NCBI GenBank assembly: GCA_019425005.1
Contig: JAHYYK010000063.1
Span: 1 to 12,354, forward strand
Length of the DNA: 12,354 nucleotides
Source of the DNA: Collinsella sp.
GTDB lineage: Bacteria; Actinomycetota; Coriobacteriia; Coriobacteriales; Coriobacteriaceae
Direction: 5' to 3'
Numbering within the stretch: position 1 is the stretch's first letter; each line of letters starts with the position of its first letter. Under the pieces are notes generated by a model. That model searched no databases. It was given only the letters and a program-made list of their open reading frames with translations, and was not told where the DNA came from. The translations under genes and the position numbers were made by a program. Shown in pieces: positions 6,208 through 12,291 of the stretch.

Positions 6208-6228
6208 ACCAGTGATCCTCCTTTATGG

Positions 6229-6270
6229 ATCTGTGCCGCCCCGTGTCGTTCCGGGCGGCGTCGTACAGAT
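6229..6270 (-). promoter_or_regulatory. Stem-loop in the aspS 5' leader
   Basis: GCCGCCC (6235-6241) pairs with GGGCGGC (6253-6259), and the flanking ATCTGT (6229-6234) pairs with ACAGAT (6265-6270) across a 5-nt bulge. On the minus strand this stem ends about 10 nt before the aspS ribosome-binding site. There is no T run after it and no T-box specifier or antiterminator motif that I can recognise, so it may affect translation or mRNA stability only. Confidence 0.4.
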
Positions 6271-6463
6271 TTGCCCAGCCTGCGTAAACCGCGCAGCCAG
6301 ACATGGCGTTCTATCTTATCGCACCCGCGTCGATGTGCCGCGAAAAAGTAGCTCTTGCCCAAAGACTTGACGGAGACGAAACAATTGACGCGGCCTGGCC
6401 GTCGCCAAGGCGCGCCGCGTGCGACAATGTGCCCCAATACAACCGCACTCGGAAAGGCCCGTC

Positions 6464-7099
6464 ATGACCGCACGCCTCATCGTTATGGATATCGACTCCA
6501 CGCTCATCAACCAGGAAGTCATCGACCTGTTGGGCGAGGAGGCCGGCGTGGGCGATCAAGTTGCACAGATCACCGAACGCGCCATGCGCGGCGAGCTCGA
6601 CTTTAAGCAGGCGCTCGAGGAGCGCGTGAGGCTGCTTGCCGGCTTGGATGAGAGCGTGTTCGAACGCACCTTTGAGCGCGTGACATTTACCCCCGGCGCG
6701 CTGGAGCTTGTGCGCTCGGCACACAGCAAGGGCTGGAAGGTTGGCGTGGTAAGCGGCGGCTTTCACGAGGTCGCCGACAAGATCGTGGCCGCCGCGGGCA
6801 TCGACTTTTGCCTCGCTAACCGCCTGGAGGTCGTGGACGGCAAGCTCACCGGCAAGCTGGCGGCAAACATTGTGACCAAGGAATCCAAGCTCATTCAGCT
6901 GCTGGACTGGGCAGTTGAGCGCGGCGTCGACATGGCACACACCGTGGCAATCGGCGACGGCGCCAACGACATCCCCATGATTCAGGCCGCGGGCACGGGC
7001 ATCGCGTTTTGTGCCAAGCCCAAGACGCGCGAAGCCGCCCCGTTTGCCATCGACGAGCGAAACCTGATGCTCGCCATGGACATCATCCTGCGTGACTAG
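6464..7099 (+). CDS. serB: Phosphoserine phosphatase SerB (HAD family)
   Basis: 211 residues. It removes the phosphate from O-phosphoserine, the last step of serine synthesis. HAD motif I is VMDIDSTLI with nucleophile D9 and acid D11. The cap begins INQEVIDLLGEEAGVGDQVA then QITERAMRGELDFKQALEERV, nearly the E. coli SerB pattern. Motif II is GVVSGGFHEVADKI, motif III has K in TKESKLIQL, and motif IV is AIGDGANDIPMIQAAGTGIA. ATG 6464 is chosen because GGAAAGG lies 6 nt upstream and MTARLIVMDIDST is the natural family start; the in-frame GTG at 6419 has no site and adds residues the family lacks. It diverges from aspS across 256 bp; larB begins 114 bp downstream behind its own promoter. RHAD phosphatases of this type can show other substrates, but the match is close. 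Confidence 0.94.
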   Translation: MTARLIVMDIDSTLINQEVIDLLGEEAGVGDQVAQITERAMRGELDFKQALEERVRLLAGLDESVFERTFERVTFTPGALELVRSAHSKGWKVGVVSGGFHEVADKIVAAAGIDFCLANRLEVVDGKLTGKLAANIVTKESKLIQLLDWAVERGVDMAHTVAIGDGANDIPMIQAAGTGIAFCAKPKTREAAPFAIDERNLMLAMDIILRD

Positions 7100-7135
7100 C
7101 CGATCCGTCTAACAATTGAATCAGTCTGTCCTATA

Positions 7136-7190
7136 GTTTCCGAACAATTTTGTCTTAGTGTTCGGAAACATACCCTTTGAGTGCTAGACT
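7136..7190 (+). promoter_or_regulatory. larB promoter with 34-bp inverted-repeat operator
   Basis: GTTTCCGAACA (7136-7146) and TGTTCGGAAAC (7159-7169) are a perfect 11-bp inverted repeat with a 12-nt AT-rich spacer. Just downstream is an extended -10 box, TGC-TAGACT (7182-7190). Its -35 position falls inside the right arm, so a bound protein would block the polymerase. Transcription would start about 15-20 nt before the larB ATG. The third gene of the operon encodes a TetR-type regulator, the obvious candidate ligand, although this repeat is longer and more widely spaced than most TetR operators. The repeat lacks a T run, so it is unlikely to be the serB terminator. Confidence 0.5.
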
Positions 7191-7213
7191 TTGCGCCGTC
7201 GAAGGGAACATAT

Positions 7214-7996
7214 ATGGATAAGCGAGATCTTGAGCAGCTGCTGAGCGATGTTGCCGGCGGATCAGTCGCCCCTGCCGACGCGCTTACGCGCATCCAGACG
7301 GCGCCAACCGCCGATCTGGGTTTTGCGCAGCTCGATCTTTCGCGCGGGGTGCGCCAGGGAGCCGGCGAGGTTGTCTACGGCGCCGGTAAAACCGCCGAGC
7401 AGATTGCCGCCATTATCGAAGCGCTGCACGATGCCGGCCAGGGACACGTCCTGGTCACGCGGCTCGATGCCGATAAGGCTGCGCGCACCGCTGAGCTTCT
7501 TGCCGACGACATCGACCTTGGATATATCCCGAACGCACAGCTCGCCCTCGTGGGCGGCAAGCCCTCCCCTACTGGCAACGGACGCATCGTCGTCGCCTGC
7601 GCCGGCACGAGCGACCTGCCCGTCGCCGAAGAGGCCGCACTGACGGCCGAGTTCTACGGCAACGAAGTCGATCGTCTTTACGACGTGGGCGTCGCCGGCC
7701 TGCACCGCCTGCTCGCTCATGCCGAGGAACTTGCCCAGGCACAGGTGGTCATCGCCATCGCCGGCATGGAAGGCGCCCTGGCGAGCGTCATCGGCGGCCT
7801 GGTGAGCTGTCCGGTCATCGCCGTTCCCACGAGCGTGGGATACGGTGCAAGCTTTGGCGGCGTGGCAGCACTGCTCGCCATGCTCAATTCCTGCGCCAGC
7901 GGCGTCTCGGTCGTCAATATCGACAACGGCTTTGGTGCCGCCTACCAGGCAAGTCTTATCAATCATCTGAGCGCCGGCACGTCCTACGCCCATTAA
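7214..7996 (+). CDS. larB: LarB, nickel-pincer cofactor biosynthesis (NaAD carboxylase/hydrolase)
   Basis: 260 residues. LarB carboxylates the pyridinium ring of nicotinic acid adenine dinucleotide and hydrolyses the phosphoanhydride, giving the first intermediate of the nickel-pincer nucleotide. The N-terminal part (LDLSRGVRQGAGEVVYGAGKT, 41-60) and a PurE-like C-terminal domain are visible: ACAGTSDLPVAEEA (128-141), GMEGALASVIGGL (184-196), VPTSVGYGASFGG (204-216) and LNSCASGVSVVNIDNGFGA (224-242). ATG 7214 is used because GAAGGGAA lies just upstream; the in-frame GTG at 7181 overlaps the -10 box. It is the first gene of larB-larC-tetR, with larC 10 nt downstream, and faces the larA-channel pair. 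Confidence 0.94.
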   Translation: MDKRDLEQLLSDVAGGSVAPADALTRIQTAPTADLGFAQLDLSRGVRQGAGEVVYGAGKTAEQIAAIIEALHDAGQGHVLVTRLDADKAARTAELLADDIDLGYIPNAQLALVGGKPSPTGNGRIVVACAGTSDLPVAEEAALTAEFYGNEVDRLYDVGVAGLHRLLAHAEELAQAQVVIAIAGMEGALASVIGGLVSCPVIAVPTSVGYGASFGGVAALLAMLNSCASGVSVVNIDNGFGAAYQASLINHLSAGTSYAH

Positions 7997-8006
7997 GGAG
8001 CATTCC

Positions 8007-8903
8007 ATGTCCAACCATCAGCACACGCTTATCATCGACGGAACCTCAGGCATCAGCGGCGATATGACCGTCGCGGCCCTGCTCGACCTGGGCGCCAGCG
8101 AGGAGCACCTGCGCGAACAGCTCGCCACGCTGCCGGTCGATGGCTTTGAGATTGCCGTGACGCGCGTGAACAAGCACGGCATCGACGCCTGTGACTTCGA
8201 TGTTCAGCTTGCGGCCGAGCTGGAGAATCATGACCACGACATGGCTTGGCTCTACGGCAACGAGGCAACTGCTGAGCACACGCACGAGCATGGACATGGG
8301 CATGGGCATCATAACCATGGGGAGCACGAGCACTGCCACGAGCATGACCACGAGGGCCACCATCACGCCCACCACCATCACCACCGTTCTTTGGCGGACG
8401 TCACCGCTATCATCGATGGCTCGCAGCTAAGCGATGGCGCCAAGCGTCGTGCCCTCGCCATTTTTTCCGTACTCGCTGCTGCCGAGGCCAAGGCTCACGG
8501 CAAAACGCCCGACACCGTCCTGTTTCACGAGGTGGGCGCCGTCGACTCCATCGTCGACGTCTGCTCTGTCGCCATCTGCCTCGACGACCTGGGTATTGAG
8601 GACATCGTGGTCGAGTCGCTCTCCGAGGGCCACGGAACCATCCGCTGCGCCCACGGCCTCATGCCCATTCCCGTCCCCGCTGTCGTCAACCTGTGCCAGG
8701 CAGGCAATATCGCCCTCACGCCCGCGCCGGTCGCCGGCGAGCTCGTGACGCCCACGGGCGCCGCCATCGTCACCGCGCTGCGCACGTCCGAGCACCTGCC
8801 AGTCCGCTACCGCATCGAGGCCGTCGGCTACGGCGCCGGTAAGCGCCCCTACGAGGGCTGCTCCGGTACACTCCGCTGCCTGCTCGTTCACGCGGACGCA
8901 TAG
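8007..8903 (+). CDS. larC: LarC, N-terminal (LarC1) part only, His-rich nickel-handling protein
   Basis: 298 residues. LarC is the CTP-dependent cyclometallase that inserts nickel into the pincer nucleotide. Visible: IDGTSGISGDM (10-20), a His-rich loop (91-126, 21 His in 36 residues), LFHEVGAVDSIVDV (172-185), CAHGLMPIPVPA (214-225), GELVTPTGAAI (244-254) and GYGAG (274-278). It then stops after GTLRCLLVHADA. Full-length LarC is about 400 residues with a C-terminal CTP-binding LarC2 domain. In Lactiplantibacillus plantarum LarC1 and LarC2 are joined by programmed frameshifting. Here the next gene begins 2 nt after the stop, in the -1 frame, and encodes a TetR regulator, not LarC2, so LarC2 is missing from this locus. 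The ribosome-binding site AAGGAG overlaps the larB stop. Either LarC2 is encoded elsewhere or this LarC works differently. Confidence 0.92.
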   Translation: MSNHQHTLIIDGTSGISGDMTVAALLDLGASEEHLREQLATLPVDGFEIAVTRVNKHGIDACDFDVQLAAELENHDHDMAWLYGNEATAEHTHEHGHGHGHHNHGEHEHCHEHDHEGHHHAHHHHHRSLADVTAIIDGSQLSDGAKRRALAIFSVLAAAEAKAHGKTPDTVLFHEVGAVDSIVDVCSVAICLDDLGIEDIVVESLSEGHGTIRCAHGLMPIPVPAVVNLCQAGNIALTPAPVAGELVTPTGAAIVTALRTSEHLPVRYRIEAVGYGAGKRPYEGCSGTLRCLLVHADA

Positions 8904-8905
8904 CC

Positions 8906-9445
8906 ATGGATGCCCGCAAGGCAAAAAGCCGTGCCGCCATCGTTGCGGCGTTCTCCGAGCTCCTGTGCGAGGAAGATTACGGCAAGATCACCGTCGGCGT
9001 CATCATCGCTCGCGCCCATGTGGGTCGGGCCACGTTCTACGGCCTCTTTAAAAGCAAAGATGACCTGCTCGCTGAGCTCGTGCGCGATATCTGCACCCAT
9101 GCCCTCGACAATGACGGTACGCCCCTCGATGACCCACTCGTACAGGTCGAGCATATCCTCAACAACCTCTGGAATCGTCGGCAGGGTGTACGGGCACTGG
9201 TAGCCGGCGCCGGCTCACGCGTCTTCGCCGACTGCCTACGCAAGACCATCATGTCACGAGCAGCCGAAACCGTGCCCGTCGACCCCTCAGGCCCCGCCGG
9301 CACCATGGACCGCAGCTTCCTACTACACCACATAGCCTCAAGCTTCGTAGCCACCGTCCAATGGTGGGCCTGGCACAACTTCCAAGCAGATAAGGCCGAT
9401 GTGGCAAAAGATTACCTATCAGCCATAAAACCCCTCTTCAACTAA
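8906..9445 (+). CDS. TetR/AcrR-family transcriptional regulator
   Basis: 179 residues. The N-terminal DNA-binding domain has the TetR pattern: RAAIVAAFSELLCEEDYGKI leading to TVGVIIARAHVGRATFYGLF and KSKDDLLAELV (helix-turn-helix about 28-48, with the G-R-x-T-F-Y-x-x-F-x-x-K signature). The C-terminal ligand domain includes HHIASSFVATVQWWAWHNF and the usual hydrophobic helices. It starts 2 nt after the larC stop with no clear ribosome-binding site, so translation is probably coupled to larC. As the last gene of the lar operon it probably controls larB-larC and perhaps the larA unit, in place of the Crp/Fnr-type LarR of L. plantarum; this is inference from position. The inducing ligand (lactate or nickel state would be natural guesses) cannot be read from the sequence. 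Confidence 0.9.
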   Translation: MDARKAKSRAAIVAAFSELLCEEDYGKITVGVIIARAHVGRATFYGLFKSKDDLLAELVRDICTHALDNDGTPLDDPLVQVEHILNNLWNRRQGVRALVAGAGSRVFADCLRKTIMSRAAETVPVDPSGPAGTMDRSFLLHHIASSFVATVQWWAWHNFQADKADVAKDYLSAIKPLFN

Positions 9446-9460
9446 GTAAGTAAGCCTCTC

Positions 9461-9556
9461 ATCCCAAAGCACCGCCCCACCCCAAGGCGCCACGCATCCC
9501 AAAGTGTCACTCGCACCTCAAAGCGCCTAACAACAAAGTGCCCACCACATCCAAAT
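9461..9556. repeat. C-rich quasi-periodic repeats after the TetR gene
   Basis: A unit close to CATCCCAAAGCGCC recurs with its CAAAG core at about 9465, 9483 (CAAGG), 9500, 9519, 9534 and 9552 (CAAAT), spaced 15-19 bp. The copies are imperfect. The 3' flank of the TetR gene up to the big hairpin at 9605 holds no ORF; besides these repeats it has a small GTTGC...GCAAC hairpin (9573-9592). The function is unknown. Confidence 0.35.
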
Positions 9557-9604
9557 TCAGATATATATGTTGGTTGCTTGTTCGAACGCAACTGGATTCC
9601 CGCA

Positions 9605-9731
9605 GGGTCCGGCATAGGTTAACTTTCCGCCGCACTCCGCAGGACGCAAGAAGCTCCCGCCGCACGAAGTGCGCAGCGGGAGCTTCTTGCATGTCCGAGG
9701 ACGCGGCGGAAAGTTAACCTATGCCGGACCC
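9605..9731 (-). repeat. 127-bp nested hairpin element, copy 1
   Basis: Outer arms 9605-9633 and 9703-9731 are a perfect 29-bp inverted repeat. Then come internal segments ACTCCGCAGGAC (9634-9645) and ATGTCCGAGGAC (9691-9702), a perfect 15-bp inner stem (9646-9660 with 9676-9690) and an apical hairpin CGCAC-GAA-GTGCG. GGAC and GTCC of the internal segments can also pair. It matches copy 2 (12165-12291) in layout, total length and loop sequence but not in stem sequence. It begins 24 nt after the stop of the minus-strand channel gene, so on that strand it would be a 3'-UTR structure with a TTC(G) apical loop. It has no T run, so it is not a plain intrinsic terminator. Confidence 0.85.
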
Positions 9732-9755
9732 GGGCGTTATATCAATTGTCTTGGA

Positions 9756-10487
9756 CTAGAACATGCCCAAGAAACCGTGCACAAACAGCGCGGCCAGAGC
9801 GGCACCGACAAACGGAGCGATGCCAGGAACGAGCAGGCCGTACTTCCAGTTGTTGTCAGCCTTGTTCTTGATCGGCAGCACCTGATAGGCCATGCGAGGA
9901 CCAAGGTCACGAGCCTGGTTCATGGCGAAGCCGGTGATGCCGCCCATGCCCATGCCAACGGCCCAAACGATCAGGCCGACGCAGATGGCGAGCATCAGAA
10001 CGTTCTCGCCGGCGCGGTTAGCGGCAGCGAGGATGGCGCTGATGAACACAAAGGTGCAGATAGCCTCGCAGAAGAAGTTACGGGCGTAGTTCGTACCCTC
10101 GGTGGTGGGGTTGGTCGAGAAGATGTTGCGCTGGGCAATGGGGTCGACGACGCCATCGGAAGCCTTGAACTCATCGGCATACATCAACCACGCGATCACG
10201 GCGCCCGCAAAGCCGCCGAGCATATCGGCAATCATGAAGGGAATGCAGCTGCTCCACGGCACCAGGCCTACGATGCACTGGGCAAGCACCATGGCGGGGT
10301 TCATGCACACGGCGCCGCCAAAGACAAACAGGCAGACCGAGATGCCAAAAGACCAGGTGGTGATGGCAAACATGTGGCCGGAGCCCTGATACTTGGTGCC
10401 CTTGAGCACGGTATCGCAGTGCACGCCCACGCCAAAGATGATCATGAGGGCCGTTGCGCCGAATTCACAGAGGAGTTTGGTAAGCAT
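9756..10487 (-). CDS. MIP-family channel (glycerol/lactate facilitator, LarD/GlpF-like)
   Basis: 243 residues, about six membrane helices plus two half-helices, the aquaglyceroporin fold. It starts MLTKLLCEFGATALMIIFGV. The first pore motif is intact (GGAVCMNPAMVLAQ, N63-P64-A65). The second reads GFAMNQARDLGPR: Asn190 and Arg193 are kept, but the usual Pro is Gln191. It lies 49 nt downstream of larA on the same strand, the place of larD in lactobacilli, where the channel moves lactic acid across the membrane. Lactate transport is therefore the likely role; glycerol cannot be excluded. The ATG at 10485-10487 has AAGG 4 nt upstream. The 127-bp hairpin element follows its stop. Confidence 0.9.
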   Translation of the reverse strand: MLTKLLCEFGATALMIIFGVGVHCDTVLKGTKYQGSGHMFAITTWSFGISVCLFVFGGAVCMNPAMVLAQCIVGLVPWSSCIPFMIADMLGGFAGAVIAWLMYADEFKASDGVVDPIAQRNIFSTNPTTEGTNYARNFFCEAICTFVFISAILAAANRAGENVLMLAICVGLIVWAVGMGMGGITGFAMNQARDLGPRMAYQVLPIKNKADNNWKYGLLVPGIAPFVGAALAALFVHGFLGMF

Positions 10488-10536
10488 AAAACCTTATCTT
10501 TCTTGTCGGTTACAAACGATTCGTTTAGGCCGCGCA

Positions 10537-11814
10537 CTAGTGCTGCGCGACGACAACGCCCAGGCCATCGGGAATGACGGCCACCTTGGCATCGGCACCC
10601 TTCATCTCAAAGGCGAGCTTGAGCGCCTCCTCGAGGGTGTTGACCGGCGTCATGTGCATATCCTTGATCATCTGGTGATCGCACAGGTCGGTGACCATGA
10701 TCACAGGGTGATGCGCCAGGATGCGGGCAAAGATCTGGCTCGTCCACTGATCGGGCAGGGTCTCGTCCTTAGGACGGTCGATGCAGGCGCGCTCAAACTC
10801 CGCCGGGTCGTTGTCGGCGATGTTGTGATAGAAGCCCTCGCCGCCGTGACCGTCGGCACAACCGGCGACATCAATGATCACGCCGCCCTCGGGAAGCGTG
10901 GCCTCGGCAGCGCACATGCCCTTCACGGCCTGATAGATGTTCTGGTCGAGCGGGTAACCGCCGTTGGTGGTGATGGCAATCTCGCACTCAACGGGCTCAA
11001 CGCCGGCAAGGCTCTTCACGAACTCGCAGCCAGCCTCGTGCGCCTTGTGGATGTCACCGGCAAAAGAACCGATGACCTCGTGCTTGCCGTTGAGCACCAC
11101 GTTAAGCACAAAGGCGAGGTGGGCCATCTCGGCGGCGGCGAACATATCCTCGCTCACGTGGTTGTGGCACAGGTTGCCGGCACGCGAATGGGAATCGTTC
11201 ACAAACTGACCGTTGTGGTTGTACATGATGGTCTTGTAGCTGGCGATACCGGGCAGCACGGACTTGCGGCTGCCAGAGAAACCGGCAAAGAAGTGCGGCT
11301 CAATGAAGCCCTCTGCAAGCAGCAGATCGCAATCGGCGGCAATCTTGTTGATGATGCACTCGCCACCAGAAGGCAGGGTACCGATCTTTTTCATCATGCT
11401 GTCGTCAGTCGCGACGTGCATAACGATTTCCTCGTTGGCAACGATCTCCTCGCCATACTTGTTGACGAGTTCCTCGTGTGTCGACGGACGGTGCATACCC
11501 GTAGCAACCAAAATACGCACGCGAGCCTCGGGCGCAGCGGAATGGATGTGATGCAGCAGAATAGGCATCGTCACACGCGAGGGAACGGGACGCGTATGAT
11601 CGGAGCTAATGATGACAATATCCTTCTTGCCAGCACAAAGCTCCTCGAGCGAAGGCGAGCCATAAGGGTTGGCAAGCGACTCCTCTACCAGCTCTTCCTG
11701 CGATTTTGTAGTCTTAAACTCGTTTTGATGACCTTCCATCACACCCGCGAAGTTCTTATCCTCGAGCTCCAGATGCAACGTCTTGTGGTCAAACGGCAGT
11801 TCACATTCAAACAA
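10537..11814 (-). CDS. larA: Nickel-dependent lactate racemase LarA
   Basis: LarA interconverts D- and L-lactate with a nickel-pincer nucleotide tethered to a lysine. Counting from TTG 11812-11814 the protein has 425 residues, close to the 424 of L. plantarum LarA. The known functional residues fall on the same numbers: D72 and R75 (SSDHTRPVPS), H108 (ATGMHRPSTHEELVNKYGE), H174 (EPHFFAGFSG), K184 (SRKSVLPGIASYKTI), H200 (MYNHNG) and K298 (LDQNIYQAVKG); W357 (DQWTSQIFARI) is one off. An upstream in-frame ATG at 11836-11838 would add 8 residues (MKGRGRSS), but those codons form the GGAAGAGGG ribosome-binding site 9 nt before the TTG. The locus thus pairs a complete racemase with larB/larC opposite and a channel gene 49 nt downstream. 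Related nickel racemases act on other 2-hydroxy acids, but the close L. plantarum match favours lactate. Confidence 0.95.
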   Translation of the reverse strand: MFECELPFDHKTLHLELEDKNFAGVMEGHQNEFKTTKSQEELVEESLANPYGSPSLEELCAGKKDIVIISSDHTRPVPSRVTMPILLHHIHSAAPEARVRILVATGMHRPSTHEELVNKYGEEIVANEEIVMHVATDDSMMKKIGTLPSGGECIINKIAADCDLLLAEGFIEPHFFAGFSGSRKSVLPGIASYKTIMYNHNGQFVNDSHSRAGNLCHNHVSEDMFAAAEMAHLAFVLNVVLNGKHEVIGSFAGDIHKAHEAGCEFVKSLAGVEPVECEIAITTNGGYPLDQNIYQAVKGMCAAEATLPEGGVIIDVAGCADGHGGEGFYHNIADNDPAEFERACIDRPKDETLPDQWTSQIFARILAHHPVIMVTDLCDHQMIKDMHMTPVNTLEEALKLAFEMKGADAKVAVIPDGLGVVVAQH

Positions 11815-11940
11815 TGACGAGCGCCCTCTTCCTTTCATCTAACACACTAGATAAACCGTTGGAAGGATACGCCGCTCACCGAAAAACACCACCGTCCACC
11901 GACTCATTAACACAACGTTCATATTTGACCCACAACAAAA

Positions 11941-11970
11941 CGGCCGCGACCCCAACCGGGACCGTGGCTG
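11941..11970 (-). terminator. Possible terminator upstream of larA
   Basis: CGGCCGCG (11941-11948) and CGTGGCTG (11963-11970) can form an 8-bp stem with two G-U pairs, followed on the minus strand by GTTTTGTTGTG. It would end a minus-strand transcript coming from beyond the window's right edge, before the larA promoter. The stem is imperfect and the T run is broken. The 126 nt between it and the larA start hold the AT-rich larA promoter region (complement of about 11900-11930), in which I could not fix -35/-10 boxes. Confidence 0.4.
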
Positions 11971-12068
11971 CTACAGTCGTAAGGCGAGAAGCGCGCCATC
12001 TTTCCCCAGCCAGTAATCCGCCGAAGACCGGACATCGCAGGGCCCGCCATTAGTTTACTTTTAGGCAC

Positions 12069-12161
12069 ACTCCGCAGGACGCAAGAAGCCCTCGCCGCAC
12101 TCCACATTAGGCGCGAAGCGCACTTTATTTTCATCAGCTTTAATCCCTGAAGACCGAGGAC
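12069..12161 (-). repeat. Degenerate third copy of the nested hairpin element
   Basis: It begins with ACTCCGCAGGAC (12069-12080), identical to the left internal segment of copy 1 and followed by the same GCAAGAAG. It contains a GCGC-GAA-GCGC apical hairpin (12111-12121) and ends with CCGAGGAC (12154-12161), the right internal segment. The inner and outer stems no longer pair. It stops 3 nt before copy 2 begins. The region 11971-12068 to its left shows no ORF or clear structure to me. Confidence 0.5.
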
Positions 12162-12164
12162 GAA

Positions 12165-12291
12165 GGGACCCGACGGGTTTCCCTCTGAATGCATTCCGCA
12201 GCACGAAGCCCCCTTATCCGCAGCTCCGAAGGAGTAGGATAAGGGGGCTTCAAGTGCGAGGACGCATTCAGAGGGAAACCCATCGGGTCCC
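12165..12291 (-). repeat. 127-bp nested hairpin element, copy 2
   Basis: Outer arms 12165-12192 and 12264-12291 pair over 28 positions with one mismatch (C12174/A12282). Internal segments are ATTCCGCAGCAC (12193-12204) and AAGTGCGAGGAC (12252-12263). The inner 15-bp stem (12205-12219 with 12237-12251) is perfect, and the apical part is CTCC-GAA-GGAG. Compared with copy 1 the stem sequences differ throughout yet still pair, GGAC/GTCC has become GCAC/GTGC, and the ends GGGTCC/GGACCC have become GGGACC/GGTCCC. It lies 23 nt after the stop of a possible minus-strand gene entering from the right edge. Confidence 0.85.

Noticed and set aside
4702..6351. 549-codon open frame on the plus strand
   Set aside because: Antisense shadow of aspS with no recognisable domain.
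6367..6427. serB promoter from two TTGACG hexamers
   Set aside because: No -10 box lies 16-18 nt downstream of either, so I could not support a promoter call.
8880..8920. LarC fused to the downstream gene by -1 frameshifting, as for LarC1-LarC2 in L. plantarum
   Set aside because: The TetR gene is in the -1 frame, but it encodes a complete regulator with its own ATG and no LarC2 features; translational coupling across the 2-nt gap is simpler.
9573..9592. T-loop-like GTTCGAA within a GTTGC...GCAAC hairpin, a possible tRNA end
   Set aside because: The loop is 10 nt rather than 7, and no acceptor, D or anticodon arms can be placed upstream.
9605..9731. Integron attC site or integrase attachment site
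   Set aside because: The stems are near-perfect with no extra-helical bases, the RYYYAAC/GTTRRRY ends are not at the termini, and no integrase or cassette array is present.
10393..11817. 474-codon open frame on the plus strand
   Set aside because: Antisense shadow of larA and of the 5' end of the channel gene; composition typical of shadows.
11919..12194. 91-codon minus-strand open frame upstream of larA
   Set aside because: It runs through the degenerate hairpin element and the possible terminator, and the peptide shows no coding character.
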